64,000 nucleotides of DNA from Paenibacillus sp. YYML68 (GTDB lineage Bacteria > Bacillota > Bacilli > Paenibacillales > NBRC-103111), in assembly GCF_027923405.1 (NCBI RefSeq), contig NZ_BQYI01000001.1, positions 1,342,501 through 1,406,500 of the forward strand, given 5' to 3'. The notes beneath the pieces were generated by a model. It was given only the letters and a program-made list of their open reading frames with translations. It was not told the DNA's origin and did no database searches. Position numbers and translations under genes: made by a program. Positions 44,200-53,166 of the stretch are shown here, in pieces. Within the stretch, counting starts at the first letter, position 1, and each line of letters opens with the position of its first letter.

Positions 44200-45525
44200 A
44201 TGACTTATAAGTCGGTTGTTCGAAAGCTTAGCGTTTCCACACTAGGTGCTGTTATGATGATGGGCTCAAGCTTCACTGGCGCTGTTACAGCTGCTGGCGA
44301 GACGAAGCTGAGCGCCACTGCATCGGCGAGCACTTATGATACTCGTTGCACATGCGGACCTGCTCAAGCGGTTGATGGCAGCTTAAGCACGCGCTGGTCG
44401 GGAGATGGAAACGGAGCTTGGTTGAAGCTGGACCTCGGATCGACCAAGACGGTAGCCTTTGTAAAGATGGCTTTCCACAATGGCTCCTCGCGTACGTCGA
44501 ATTTCGATATTCAGACATCCACGGACAATACGAACTGGAGTACTCGTCTTAGCAATGTGAACAGCGCCCAGAACAACAACCTTCAGACCTTTGATTTCAC
44601 TGACGTGAGTGCTCGTTATGTACGTATTGTAGGACATGGTAACTCTGTTAATACATGGAATAGCTACAACGAAGTAGAGGTATGGGGCGCAGGCTCCAGC
44701 ACAGGCGGCGGTGGCGGCGGTACAGGCACACTAGACCCGTCCAAGGCTCCATCTGGTAACTTTGACTTGACTAAGTGGAAAATTACGCTTCCGAACGCTT
44801 CGGAGGTACAACCTTCCACACTGAGCAACGGCTATACGCACTCTGAGTGGTTCTACACAGATCCGGTAACCGGAGGCATGGTGTTCATGTCGCCGAATCT
44901 CGCCAGCACGACGACGAACAGTACTTACCCGCGCTCGGAGCTTCGTGAAATGCTGAACCCGTCCGCAGGCACGACTTCGCTCGGTAACAACTGGGTGACG
45001 TCGACATCTTCTTCGTCTACGAAGTCGCAAGCTGGTGGTGTGGATGGCACGATGAAGGCTACGCTGACGGTTGACCGCGTCTCGATTAGCGGTGACAGCA
45101 GCAAGCTGGGCCGTGTTGTCGTTGGTCAAATCCATGGACCGGAAACAGAGCCGATCCGTCTGTACTTCCACAAGCGTCCTTCCGACAGCAAGGGTGCGAT
45201 CTATTTCGGTACGGATGACCTGAGCAACAAGAACACATATGTAAACATCCTTGGTGGACCGAGCAACCTGAATCCTTCGAACGGTATTGCATTGGGTCAG
45301 AAGTGGAGCTACGAGATCAAGGTCGTAGGTCTTCAGATGACAGTCAAGGTAACGCCAGAGGGCGGCTCCACGACGACGGTCAACTACACGCTTCCGTCCG
45401 GCTACAATGATAAGTATCTGTATTACAAGGCTGGCGTATACAACCAAAATAATACGGATACAACTAGTGACAAGTCCGATCACGTGAAGGCGACATTCTA
45501 CTCGCTTACGCACGTGCATCCTTAA
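44200..45525 (+). CDS. Secreted CBM32-PL7 alginate lyase
   Basis: 441 residues. A signal peptide (to about 32) precedes an F5/8-type C (CBM32) domain (about 35-165; AVDGSLSTRWSGDG, WLKLDLGSTKTVAFVKMA, RYVRIVGHGN...). A GGGGGG linker leads to a PL7 domain (about 185-441) with RSELREML, QIH and YYKAGVYNQN. The CBM tethers the enzyme to polymer. The catalytic domain is a close paralogue of the 40.9-kb PL7. ATG 44200 has TTGGAGG at 7 nt; a TTG two codons earlier is less likely. A terminator follows. Confidence 0.92.
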   Translation: MTYKSVVRKLSVSTLGAVMMMGSSFTGAVTAAGETKLSATASASTYDTRCTCGPAQAVDGSLSTRWSGDGNGAWLKLDLGSTKTVAFVKMAFHNGSSRTSNFDIQTSTDNTNWSTRLSNVNSAQNNNLQTFDFTDVSARYVRIVGHGNSVNTWNSYNEVEVWGAGSSTGGGGGGTGTLDPSKAPSGNFDLTKWKITLPNASEVQPSTLSNGYTHSEWFYTDPVTGGMVFMSPNLASTTTNSTYPRSELREMLNPSAGTTSLGNNWVTSTSSSSTKSQAGGVDGTMKATLTVDRVSISGDSSKLGRVVVGQIHGPETEPIRLYFHKRPSDSKGAIYFGTDDLSNKNTYVNILGGPSNLNPSNGIALGQKWSYEIKVVGLQMTVKVTPEGGSTTTVNYTLPSGYNDKYLYYKAGVYNQNNTDTTSDKSDHVKATFYSLTHVHP

Positions 45526-45557
45526 GATGCCATTGATTTAAATTGTCAAATAATGAA

Positions 45558-45586
45558 AAACCCGGCTCTTGTAGCCGGGTTTTTTG
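45558..45586 (+). terminator. Terminator after CBM32-PL7
   Basis: AAACCCGGCT/AGCCGGGTTT stem with a 5-nt loop and a T-run. Confidence 0.93.
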
Positions 45587-45694
45587 ACGATTCATGTAAT
45601 TTTAGGCGACAAAATATGCCTGTACCTTAAAAAAACACAAGAGCGGCAGAAGGCATTCCATTGTTGCTGTACAGCCTCTACACTATGATAAGTG

Positions 45695-45708
45695 TGTAAG
45701 CTCTTACA
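45695..45708 (+). promoter_or_regulatory. cre-like palindrome upstream of the ABC importer
   Basis: TGTAAGCTCTTACA, perfect arms, about 180 nt before the permease gene. A GAAGGAGG at 45735 followed by no long frame suggests a leader in 45710-45860. Confidence 0.65.
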
Positions 45709-45875
45709 CCGTCAAAGTACATTTAGATAATATCGAAGGAGGTACGAACACGCATGCAAGGCTCTATATTATGCAGGCAGAGCTATGATAGCAGCTCACT
45801 GAATCGATCTTGCAGCATGAACCACAGTAAGGCCATTCCATGCAAAACATAATCTACAGATAAAGGATGAGTGAC

Positions 45876-46832
45876 ATGTCACGAGCGAAAATTAAACCCG
45901 CCGACCAAGTAATGGTCCTCAGCAGCTCCATGAGCGTGTGGAAGTACATGTGGAAATTCCGCGTGCTGTACTTCCTGACAATTCCAGGTATCGTGTACTA
46001 CTTACTCTTTAAGTATGTACCGCTTGCCGCATCATTTATTGCATTTAAGGATTACAACATTTTCAAAGGTGTATTTGGTAGTCCGTGGGTTGGTTTCAAG
46101 CACTTCGAGCGTATGTTCGAGCATGCAGATTTTTTGCGAATATTGAAAAATACGTTCATTCTAGGCGGGCTTGATATTATCATCGCTTTCCCGATGCCGA
46201 TCGTCATTGCCCTCATGCTGAATGAGCTTCGCATTGTTGCGTACAAGCGAGTAATTCAGACAGTCATTTATATGCCACACTTCTTGTCTTGGGTTATTAT
46301 CGGTGGTATTGCAGTAGGTATTTTGTCGCCATCGACAGGTATTGTGAACCAGTTCATCAAGTGGCTGGGCTTCGAACCGATCTACTTCTTGGCTGAGAAC
46401 TCCATGATTCGCGGTGTACTCGTCACCTCCGGTGTATGGAAAGAAGTCGGCTGGGGAACGATCATATATCTGGCAGCATTGGCAGGGGTTAACCCGGATC
46501 TGTATGAAGCAGCGGAGATTGACGGTGCTAACCGTTGGCAGCAGACGCTTGCGATCACGATTCCATCGATCCTTCCAGCGATGACCATCTTGTTCCTTCT
46601 GAAAATTGGTGATTTCCTTGACTATGGCTTTGACCGTGTATTCGTATTCTTGAATCCGTTGACGTACGAAAACGGTGAAATTCTCGATACTTACATCTAC
46701 CGCGCAGGCTTGCTGCAGCAGGAATACAGCTATACGACAGCAGTTGGCTTATTCAAGTCCTTGGTCGGCTTGACGCTGATCGTGGTTGCGAACAAGCTGA
46801 GTAAAAAAGCTACTGGCGAGAGCTTATACTAG
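45876..46832 (+). CDS. ABC sugar importer permease, LplB-type
   Basis: 318 residues from ATG 45876 (AAAGGATG upstream; ATG 45867 also in frame). Six transmembrane helices and the EAA-type loop LYEAAEIDGANRWQQTLAITIP. LplB/YtcP permeases take up complex saccharides and normally use a shared MsmX-type ATPase; none is encoded here, consistent with that. Oligo-alginate is the inferred cargo from the surrounding lyases. Confidence 0.9.
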   Translation: MSRAKIKPADQVMVLSSSMSVWKYMWKFRVLYFLTIPGIVYYLLFKYVPLAASFIAFKDYNIFKGVFGSPWVGFKHFERMFEHADFLRILKNTFILGGLDIIIAFPMPIVIALMLNELRIVAYKRVIQTVIYMPHFLSWVIIGGIAVGILSPSTGIVNQFIKWLGFEPIYFLAENSMIRGVLVTSGVWKEVGWGTIIYLAALAGVNPDLYEAAEIDGANRWQQTLAITIPSILPAMTILFLLKIGDFLDYGFDRVFVFLNPLTYENGEILDTYIYRAGLLQQEYSYTTAVGLFKSLVGLTLIVVANKLSKKATGESLY

Positions 46833-46845
46833 GGGGTGACATTCC

Positions 46846-47727
46846 ATGAACCATCGTATTACACCAGGCATGCGTGCCTTTAACGTATTCAATATTATTT
46901 TCTTGACAGTGCTTGCGCTCACGATGCTTCTTCCGTACTTGAACATATTCGCACAGTCGCTCAGTAGCTCGAAGGCGATTACGAACGGTCTAGTTGCTTT
47001 GTGGCCGGTCGAATTCACCTGGATCAACTATCAGCACGTCTTCAACGATCCTACGATCTGGAGAGCATTCATGGTCAGTGTAACCGTTACGGTATGCGGT
47101 ACCGCAATTAACCTGTTCATGACGTCGACGCTTGCTTATCCACTTTCGCGGCCTGAGTATTTGGGACGCAAATACATTCTCATGATGGTTCTGTTCACGA
47201 TCATCTTCAGCGCACCAATCGTTCCTGTCTTCATTCTTGTGAAGGAACTCGGAATGATGAACAGCCTATGGGCGCTCATGATTCCGAATGCGATCAGTGC
47301 CTTCAACTTCTTCGTTATGCGTTCGTTCTTCATGAACATTCCGAGCGAGCTGATCGACGCTTCCCGTATCGACGGCTGCGGAGAGATGGGCATCCTGTGG
47401 AGAATCGTTGTACCTTTGTCCAAGCCAGCTATGGCTACTATGGGTATTTATTACTCCGTATACCATTGGAATGCTTATACGAACGCGCTGTATTTCATTA
47501 ACGATCGCGCCCTGTATCCGCTACAGATTAAGCTTCGTCAGCTCATCGATGCAGATCAGATCAACAGTGATCCGAATGCTTCGTTGTTCTCTGAGATGCT
47601 GAACATGTCGCCGGAGGGTATCAAGATGGCAACCGTATTCATCGCGACGATTCCGATTCTGTGTATCTATCCATTCCTTCAAAAGTACTTCGTTAAAGGT
47701 ATGTTGATCGGTTCGGTTAAATCTTAA
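46846..47727 (+). CDS. ABC sugar importer permease, YtcP-type
   Basis: 293 residues, six helices, with coupling loop ELIDASRIDGCGEMGILWRIVVPLSKP. It pairs with the permease 13 bp upstream. AGGGGGTGAC precedes the ATG. MSPEGIKMATVFIATIPIL near the end is typical of the family. Confidence 0.92.
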   Translation: MNHRITPGMRAFNVFNIIFLTVLALTMLLPYLNIFAQSLSSSKAITNGLVALWPVEFTWINYQHVFNDPTIWRAFMVSVTVTVCGTAINLFMTSTLAYPLSRPEYLGRKYILMMVLFTIIFSAPIVPVFILVKELGMMNSLWALMIPNAISAFNFFVMRSFFMNIPSELIDASRIDGCGEMGILWRIVVPLSKPAMATMGIYYSVYHWNAYTNALYFINDRALYPLQIKLRQLIDADQINSDPNASLFSEMLNMSPEGIKMATVFIATIPILCIYPFLQKYFVKGMLIGSVKS

Positions 47728-47815
47728 TAACTTGGGGGACCTTAAAAAAAGACAAGTCAGCTAAAGGTCCTCCATTGTTCCTTAGCGAAAAATACGCGAT
47801 ACTATGTGTAGGCGT

Positions 47816-47828
47816 TGAAAGCGCTTCA
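47816..47828 (+). promoter_or_regulatory. cre-like site before the binding-protein gene
   Basis: TGAAAGCGCTTCA, 30 nt before the start codon, one base short of the full cre consensus. Such a position could block transcription or mark an internal promoter. Confidence 0.5.
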
Positions 47829-47857
47829 TAAAAACATGACAGAAAGAAGGGGTTCGA

Positions 47858-49405
47858 TTGAACAAAAAGTGGACGCTAGGCACACTTTCTATGGTGATGG
47901 CACTTGGTACGGCAGCAGGTTGTACACCAAGCAATGATCAAGGCGCTGCACCGAAGGAAGGCGAAGCAAACAAAGGACCAACACAGTTCTCGATCTCGCT
48001 CCGTACGAACAATTTTGATTACGTTGAGAAGCATGCGGACATCAACAAGGACAAATGGGTTCTTGAGCTTGAGAAGAAGACGAACACCGATCTTAATATT
48101 CAACTCATTCCTCACAAGGATTATGAGCAGAAAATGATTCAGATGTTCGCGATTAACGAAATTCCGGACGTTGTTCAGGCAGGTGCGGGTACGAACGGTA
48201 AGGAGCTTGCAGGCTCTGTACAGGCTGGTGTCTTCCTTGAGCTGAACGAGTTGCTCGAGAAGCACGCTCCAACGCTTCTGAAGACGATCCCGAAGGAAGC
48301 TTGGGATGAAGTATCCCTGAACGGCAAAATTTACGCGATTCCAGAGTACCTCTCCAACCCGTCCCGCCGCGCAACTTGGGTACGTGCTGACCTGATGGAG
48401 AAGGCTGGTATTACGAAGGATCCGAAGACAGTTGACGAGTACCTCGAAATGCTGCGTGCGTTCAAGAAGATGGGCGTTGAGCATCCGTTCATGGGTCGCC
48501 AAGACTTCAAATATGCCGATATCTTCTTCGGCGCGTACGACGTATATCCATACCTGAGCCAGTTCGAGGTAGTTGATGGCAAGGTACAGCCGAAGTTCTT
48601 CGATGTAGAGAACATGCAGAAGGCTCTGCAAACATATAAGACAATGTTCGACGAAGGTCTGATCCATAAGGAATTCCCAACGATCAACCCGACGAACTTC
48701 AAGAACCTGATCATCTCCGGCAAAGCTGGTATGTGGGAAATGAACGCGCAGGAGTATCTGCAGTGGCAGACTCAGCTTCAGCAGAACGTACCTGATGCGA
48801 AAATCAAGATCATTGCTTCTCCTGTAGGTCCTGATGGCAAGGGCGGCGGCTACCTGTACTCGTCCGCAACTCGTTCGTACTTCATCAATGCGAAGGCGAA
48901 GGATAAGGCTGCAGACATTCTGAAGTTCTTCGAATGGCAAGTAACGGATGAGGCGAACAAGTGGTTCGATCTGACGCTTCCGGTAGAGCCTAAGACAGCT
49001 GAAGAAGTATCCGAGCAGCGTTACCTGAGCGGCTTCCTGCACTTGGTGAAGGACGATGCTTACCGTAAAGATATCTTGAATGCAACACCTGCTGGTAAAG
49101 AGTTGATGAGCATTTTCGATACGATCCTTCCTAAGGAAGGTCGCGGCGGTCTGGAATTCGATCCTCGTCTTGATTCCATGGCGAAGAATCCGGATGTATC
49201 CCCGCTGTCTGACACGCCTCCGCCAGTATTGATCACGCACATGGTTAAGATGGTGTATGGCGTAGAGCCGATCTCCGACTGGCCGAAGGTTATTGAGGAG
49301 TGGAAGGCTAAGGGTGGTAACGAGGTTCTGAAGGAAGCGAACGAGCGCTACTCGAAGAAAGAAGGCCTCAAGTATAGAGGACCAGAAGCTCAGCAGTGGA
49401 AATAG
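47858..49405 (+). CDS. Extracellular solute-binding lipoprotein (type 1)
   Basis: 515 residues. Signal peptide with lipobox TAAGC (Cys22), then the long periplasmic-binding-like fold common to YtcQ/LipO-type partners of LplB/YtcP. NIQLIPHKDYEQKMIQMFAI and the aromatic-rich FKYADIFFGAYDVYPYLSQF line a large cleft, fitting oligosaccharides. TTG start with AGAAGGGG upstream. It completes the importer; alginate oligomer as ligand is inferred. Confidence 0.9.
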   Translation: MNKKWTLGTLSMVMALGTAAGCTPSNDQGAAPKEGEANKGPTQFSISLRTNNFDYVEKHADINKDKWVLELEKKTNTDLNIQLIPHKDYEQKMIQMFAINEIPDVVQAGAGTNGKELAGSVQAGVFLELNELLEKHAPTLLKTIPKEAWDEVSLNGKIYAIPEYLSNPSRRATWVRADLMEKAGITKDPKTVDEYLEMLRAFKKMGVEHPFMGRQDFKYADIFFGAYDVYPYLSQFEVVDGKVQPKFFDVENMQKALQTYKTMFDEGLIHKEFPTINPTNFKNLIISGKAGMWEMNAQEYLQWQTQLQQNVPDAKIKIIASPVGPDGKGGGYLYSSATRSYFINAKAKDKAADILKFFEWQVTDEANKWFDLTLPVEPKTAEEVSEQRYLSGFLHLVKDDAYRKDILNATPAGKELMSIFDTILPKEGRGGLEFDPRLDSMAKNPDVSPLSDTPPPVLITHMVKMVYGVEPISDWPKVIEEWKAKGGNEVLKEANERYSKKEGLKYRGPEAQQWK

Positions 49406-49430
49406 GGTCGCCATAACAGTACAATAAACT

Positions 49431-49470
49431 AGACCCGCTCCTTTCGTCACTATGATGAGGGAGCGGGTCT
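49431..49470 (+). terminator. Terminator after the binding-protein gene
   Basis: AGACCCGCTC/GAGCGGGTCT stem closes the transporter unit before the two-component genes. Confidence 0.75.
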
Positions 49471-49503
49471 ACTTACAAACACAACTTTGACTGAGGTGAG
49501 CCA

Positions 49504-50538
49504 ATGCTTCGAGTGCTGATCGTAGATGATGAACCGATGATTTTGAAAGGCTTGACTACACTGCTGACGCAGTATAAGGATAATCAAGTGCACATCCGGA
49601 CCGCTGACAACGGGAAGTCCGCATTGGCTCTCATCCTCGAGCAAGCCCCTGACATTGTGCTCACAGATATACGTATGCCGGTCATGGATGGGCTCGAGCT
49701 TACTCGCTCTGTTCATGAGCTGGGACTAGAACTCGATATGATCGTCATCTCTGGATACAGTGACTTTGAATACGCAAGAAAGTGCATGGCGTCAGGTGTG
49801 AAGGATTACTTGCTGAAGCCAGTTGCGAGACAGGAGCTGTATGAGACGCTGGATCGGGTGCTGGCGCAGCGTCAGCAGTCAGCTTTACCGGACGTATCCG
49901 CAGCGACACTGACCCATTGGGCTGAGCGACTGGAGCAGAAGCTATGGGACTTGCGGATCGAAGATCTGATGGAGACGCTTACGGAATGGCGGAAATGTTG
50001 CACGGAAGGCGCCTACAGCGCGAGGACGGTGCATAAGCTGCACACCGACCTCTTGGAGCTTCTAGTAAAGAAGTTGCAAGCCCGCGGCACCTATAAGTTC
50101 GAGCAGCGGTCTCCGCTTCGCCTAACCGAGCTGGAAGCTGAAGCACATGAACAGCTGAACGATTACATTATGTCCCTTGTGGAAGAGCTGAAGAGCAAGC
50201 GCAGAGGCAAGACTCGTGATCCGATTGAAGAAGCAAAGGCATATATCGATGACAATCTGTCCCGTGAGATTCAGCTAGAGGAAGTGGCCGAATATCTAGG
50301 TCTGCACCCGTCCTATTTCAGCCAAATGTTCAAGCAGCATACCGGTGAGACGTTCGTGCAATACCGAATTCGCAGACGGATGGAGAAGGCGAAGCAGCTA
50401 CTCGAGCAGCCGCATTATCGGATTACCGATATTTCCTACGAGGTAGGCTACGCGGACCATCCGCATTTTACGAAGACGTTCAAGAAATATACCGGCTATT
50501 CACCGTCGGAGTATCGGCAGAAGCTGGGGATTGAGTGA
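49504..50538 (+). CDS. AraC-type response regulator (YesN-like)
   Basis: 344 residues. REC domain at the N-terminus (LIVDDEPMILKGL, Asp in IVLTDIRMPVMDG, LLKPV) and an AraC HTH at the C-terminus (IQLEEVAEYLGLHPSYFSQMF..., ITDISYEVGYADHPHFTKTFKKYTGYSPSEYR). It overlaps the kinase gene by one base (TGATG). By gene context it should activate the lyase and transporter units in response to uronate oligomers. Confidence 0.92.
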   Translation: MLRVLIVDDEPMILKGLTTLLTQYKDNQVHIRTADNGKSALALILEQAPDIVLTDIRMPVMDGLELTRSVHELGLELDMIVISGYSDFEYARKCMASGVKDYLLKPVARQELYETLDRVLAQRQQSALPDVSAATLTHWAERLEQKLWDLRIEDLMETLTEWRKCCTEGAYSARTVHKLHTDLLELLVKKLQARGTYKFEQRSPLRLTELEAEAHEQLNDYIMSLVEELKSKRRGKTRDPIEEAKAYIDDNLSREIQLEEVAEYLGLHPSYFSQMFKQHTGETFVQYRIRRRMEKAKQLLEQPHYRITDISYEVGYADHPHFTKTFKKYTGYSPSEYRQKLGIE

Positions 50539-52406
50539 TGAAGCACAGTCTCGCTCGGCAAATCTTTGTCTATTTTTTGATTGTCATTGTGCTGCCGCTT
50601 AGCATAGTCAGTTTTATCTCATACTATCAAGCGTCAACCCAACTGTCCCAGCAGGTTGAGAATTATGTGACGCAATTTATCGAGACGTCGCTAGGCCAGT
50701 CAGATCGTATCCTGCAGAGGTACGAGCGTGCAAGCCATTCCATCTTGTCCAATTCAGATGTGAAGTCGTTACTTGATATTAGCCCTGAAGACAGCTATGC
50801 GCTGCTGCAGCTACGCGAGCGTATCCAGAATACGGTGTTTCGTCCGACCTTCATCCTGTATAACGAGATTAATGTGTTGTTCGTGCTCGGTGATCATGGC
50901 AAAGCGATTATTGATGACAATCAAAGTGCAGCATTCATTCAGCGTATTGATTCCAAGGAGCAGCTCGAATTTTTTAACAAGCGACTCCCGGACAACGGTT
51001 CTATCGCAATCATTAATCGAAGCCTGCGTGATGTACCGACGACAGATGTGTATACGCTGGCCCGTCGTATTCGCGGACATACCTCCTATCAGACGAAGGG
51101 TGTCCTAGCGATGGAGATTAAGGCAGATGAGCTCGCGGCGACATGGAAAGATATTGAGCTCGGCAGGCGCGGCTTCTTCTTTATCCTTGATGCAGAGGGT
51201 GAACTGATTTATCGTCCGCCAGGTTTTCCACAGGATAACCGTATAACAGGACCATTAATCAGCAAGCTGCTTGCAATGAAGGATGTAACGATAACCGAGC
51301 AGCTAGGGAATGAGGAGCATCTGCTCGTCTCCCGCAAGTCGGATTACTCCGGCTGGCGCGTCGTCGTATCGTTGCCTACGGAGGAGCTGCGCGAGCCGAT
51401 CTCTACGATCCGGTCGACGACCATCATGGTCGGGCTACTTGCACTCGTGCTTGCGCTTATACTGGCGTACCGTTTCGGCCGATCGATTGTGCGTCCGATT
51501 CAGACGTTGAAGGAAGGAATGCGGCAGACGGAGAAGGGCAACTGGCAGCATATCGAGCAAGAGCTTGACCGTCAGGATGAGATAGGCGGCTTAATTCACA
51601 GCTACAACCTGATGGTGTCCAGGCTGTCTGAGATGATCGAGCAGGTGTATTCAGCGGAGCTGTCGAACCAACGTTCGGCCTATGAGCTTCGCAGTATTGA
51701 GCTTGAGCGCAGGAACGCTGAATTCCAGGCGTTGCAACTTCAGATCAATCCACACTTCCTGTATAACACACTGGAGACGATTAACGCCTATGCGATCGTA
51801 CGTAACTCCGAGGAGATCTCGGAGATGGTCGGCGCGATGGCCTTCATGCTGCGATATTCGATCCAGACGAATCTCGAAGAAATTACGGTAGCGAACGAGC
51901 TGAATCATGTACGTAATTTCATGATTATACTACAGCACCGGATCGGACGAGAGTTCGAGCTGGATGTCGTCATACCACCTTCCTTATTAATGGAGAAGAT
52001 GGTTCGACTGACGCTGCAGCCGCTCGTAGAAAATATATTCCAGCATGCCTTCCCTCTCGGAATTGAGGACAGGCACTGGATCCGCATTGATGCTAGGGAA
52101 GAGGATGGCTTGTTCTTATTCTTCGTCGAGGATAACGGCGCCGGCATGACGTGTGAGCGTCTTGCCGAAGTACAAGAGGCGCTCGCTCGCAATCAGCTGG
52201 CAGAGCCTGCAGTGAAGGCATCGAACAGCGGCGGTATCGGTTTGGTGAACGTACACCGCCGAATCCAGATGGTGTTCGGCGATCAGTACGGCTTAAGCAT
52301 AGAGAGTGAAGAAGGACTCGGCACCACCATTATAATGAGGATGCCGAAGGTCGAACGCTCAGCCAAACTATTCAACAAAACAAAGGAGAAGAGAAACCAT
52401 GATTGA
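50538..52406 (+). CDS. Sensor histidine kinase (YesM/LytS type)
   Basis: 622 residues. Two membrane helices (about 10-30 and 292-312) flank an extracellular Cache-like sensor. A HAMP domain (RFGRSIVRPIQTLKEGM...) and a His_kinase/HATPase module follow: phospho-acceptor His in QINPHFLYNTLETI and N-box/G-box in LVENIFQHAF, DNGAGM, SGGIGLVNVHRRI. ATG 50538 overlaps the regulator stop. Its 3' end overlaps the SDR gene by 8 nt, coupling sensor and catabolic enzyme translation. Confidence 0.92.
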   Translation: MKHSLARQIFVYFLIVIVLPLSIVSFISYYQASTQLSQQVENYVTQFIETSLGQSDRILQRYERASHSILSNSDVKSLLDISPEDSYALLQLRERIQNTVFRPTFILYNEINVLFVLGDHGKAIIDDNQSAAFIQRIDSKEQLEFFNKRLPDNGSIAIINRSLRDVPTTDVYTLARRIRGHTSYQTKGVLAMEIKADELAATWKDIELGRRGFFFILDAEGELIYRPPGFPQDNRITGPLISKLLAMKDVTITEQLGNEEHLLVSRKSDYSGWRVVVSLPTEELREPISTIRSTTIMVGLLALVLALILAYRFGRSIVRPIQTLKEGMRQTEKGNWQHIEQELDRQDEIGGLIHSYNLMVSRLSEMIEQVYSAELSNQRSAYELRSIELERRNAEFQALQLQINPHFLYNTLETINAYAIVRNSEEISEMVGAMAFMLRYSIQTNLEEITVANELNHVRNFMIILQHRIGREFELDVVIPPSLLMEKMVRLTLQPLVENIFQHAFPLGIEDRHWIRIDAREEDGLFLFFVEDNGAGMTCERLAEVQEALARNQLAEPAVKASNSGGIGLVNVHRRIQMVFGDQYGLSIESEEGLGTTIIMRMPKVERSAKLFNKTKEKRNHD

Positions 52407-53166
52407 AGTAAACCTGACTGGTAAAGTAGCACTCGTAACTGGAGGTAACAACGGTATTGGTCTGGCGATCGCGCAGACGCTGGCTAAAGCAGGTGCGAAG
52501 GTAGCGATCAGCTATTTGAAGGATGCAGAGGCAGCTGCTCGTGCTGTAGAGAGTATTCGTGAGCTTGGTGCTGAGGTTGTATCGTTCCAGTCTGACCTGA
52601 CTGATGTTGCACAAGCAGATGTGCTAGCGAACAACGTTCGTGAAGCATTCGGTCCGATCGACATTCTGGTTAACAACGCAGGCCATCTGGTTAAGCGTGT
52701 GCCGAATGCTGAGATGGAAGAAGAGCATTACCAGAAGGTTATGGATGTGAACTTCAAATCTTGCGTGTTCATGTGCAAGGCCGTTGCTAAAGATATGATC
52801 GAGAAGAAGGGCGGCAAGATCGTAAACCTGACGTCTGTAGCAGCTCATAACGGCGGCGGACCTGGCGCTACGATCTATGCAGCGGGCAAGGGCGCTGTAC
52901 TGACATATACAAAAGGACTCGCGAAGGAACTCGCGGCGCACCAAATTCAAGTCAATGGCATCTCCCCTGGCTTCATCGGCCAGACGGCGTTCCACTCGAC
53001 GTTCACACCTGATGCAGCACGTGTTGCTACGATTAACTCGATCCCACTCGGACGTGAAGGCACGCCGCAGGATGTAGCGAATCTTGCTCTCTTCCTGAGC
53101 TCGAGCTTGTCCGATTACATTACGGGAGAAACCGTAGAAATCAACGGCGGGATGTTCATGCGATGA
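52399..53166 (+). CDS. SDR oxidoreductase, likely DEH reductase
   Basis: 255 residues, classical SDR: TGGNNGIGLA (cofactor loop), NNAGHLV, NLTSVAAH (Ser) and YAAGK (Tyr/Lys). In alginate pathways an SDR reduces 4-deoxy-L-erythro-5-hexoseulose uronate (DEH) to 2-keto-3-deoxygluconate; its position between the kinase and lyases makes that the leading guess, with KduD-like activity as alternative. AAAGGAG precedes the ATG. It overlaps both neighbours (8 nt upstream, 4 nt downstream). Confidence 0.85.
   Translation: MIEVNLTGKVALVTGGNNGIGLAIAQTLAKAGAKVAISYLKDAEAAARAVESIRELGAEVVSFQSDLTDVAQADVLANNVREAFGPIDILVNNAGHLVKRVPNAEMEEEHYQKVMDVNFKSCVFMCKAVAKDMIEKKGGKIVNLTSVAAHNGGGPGATIYAAGKGAVLTYTKGLAKELAAHQIQVNGISPGFIGQTAFHSTFTPDAARVATINSIPLGREGTPQDVANLALFLSSSLSDYITGETVEINGGMFMR

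Noticed and set aside
47876-49450. Long antisense frame (524 codons) opposite the solute-binding protein
   Set aside because: The sense strand encodes a complete lipoprotein; the antisense translation is not protein-like.
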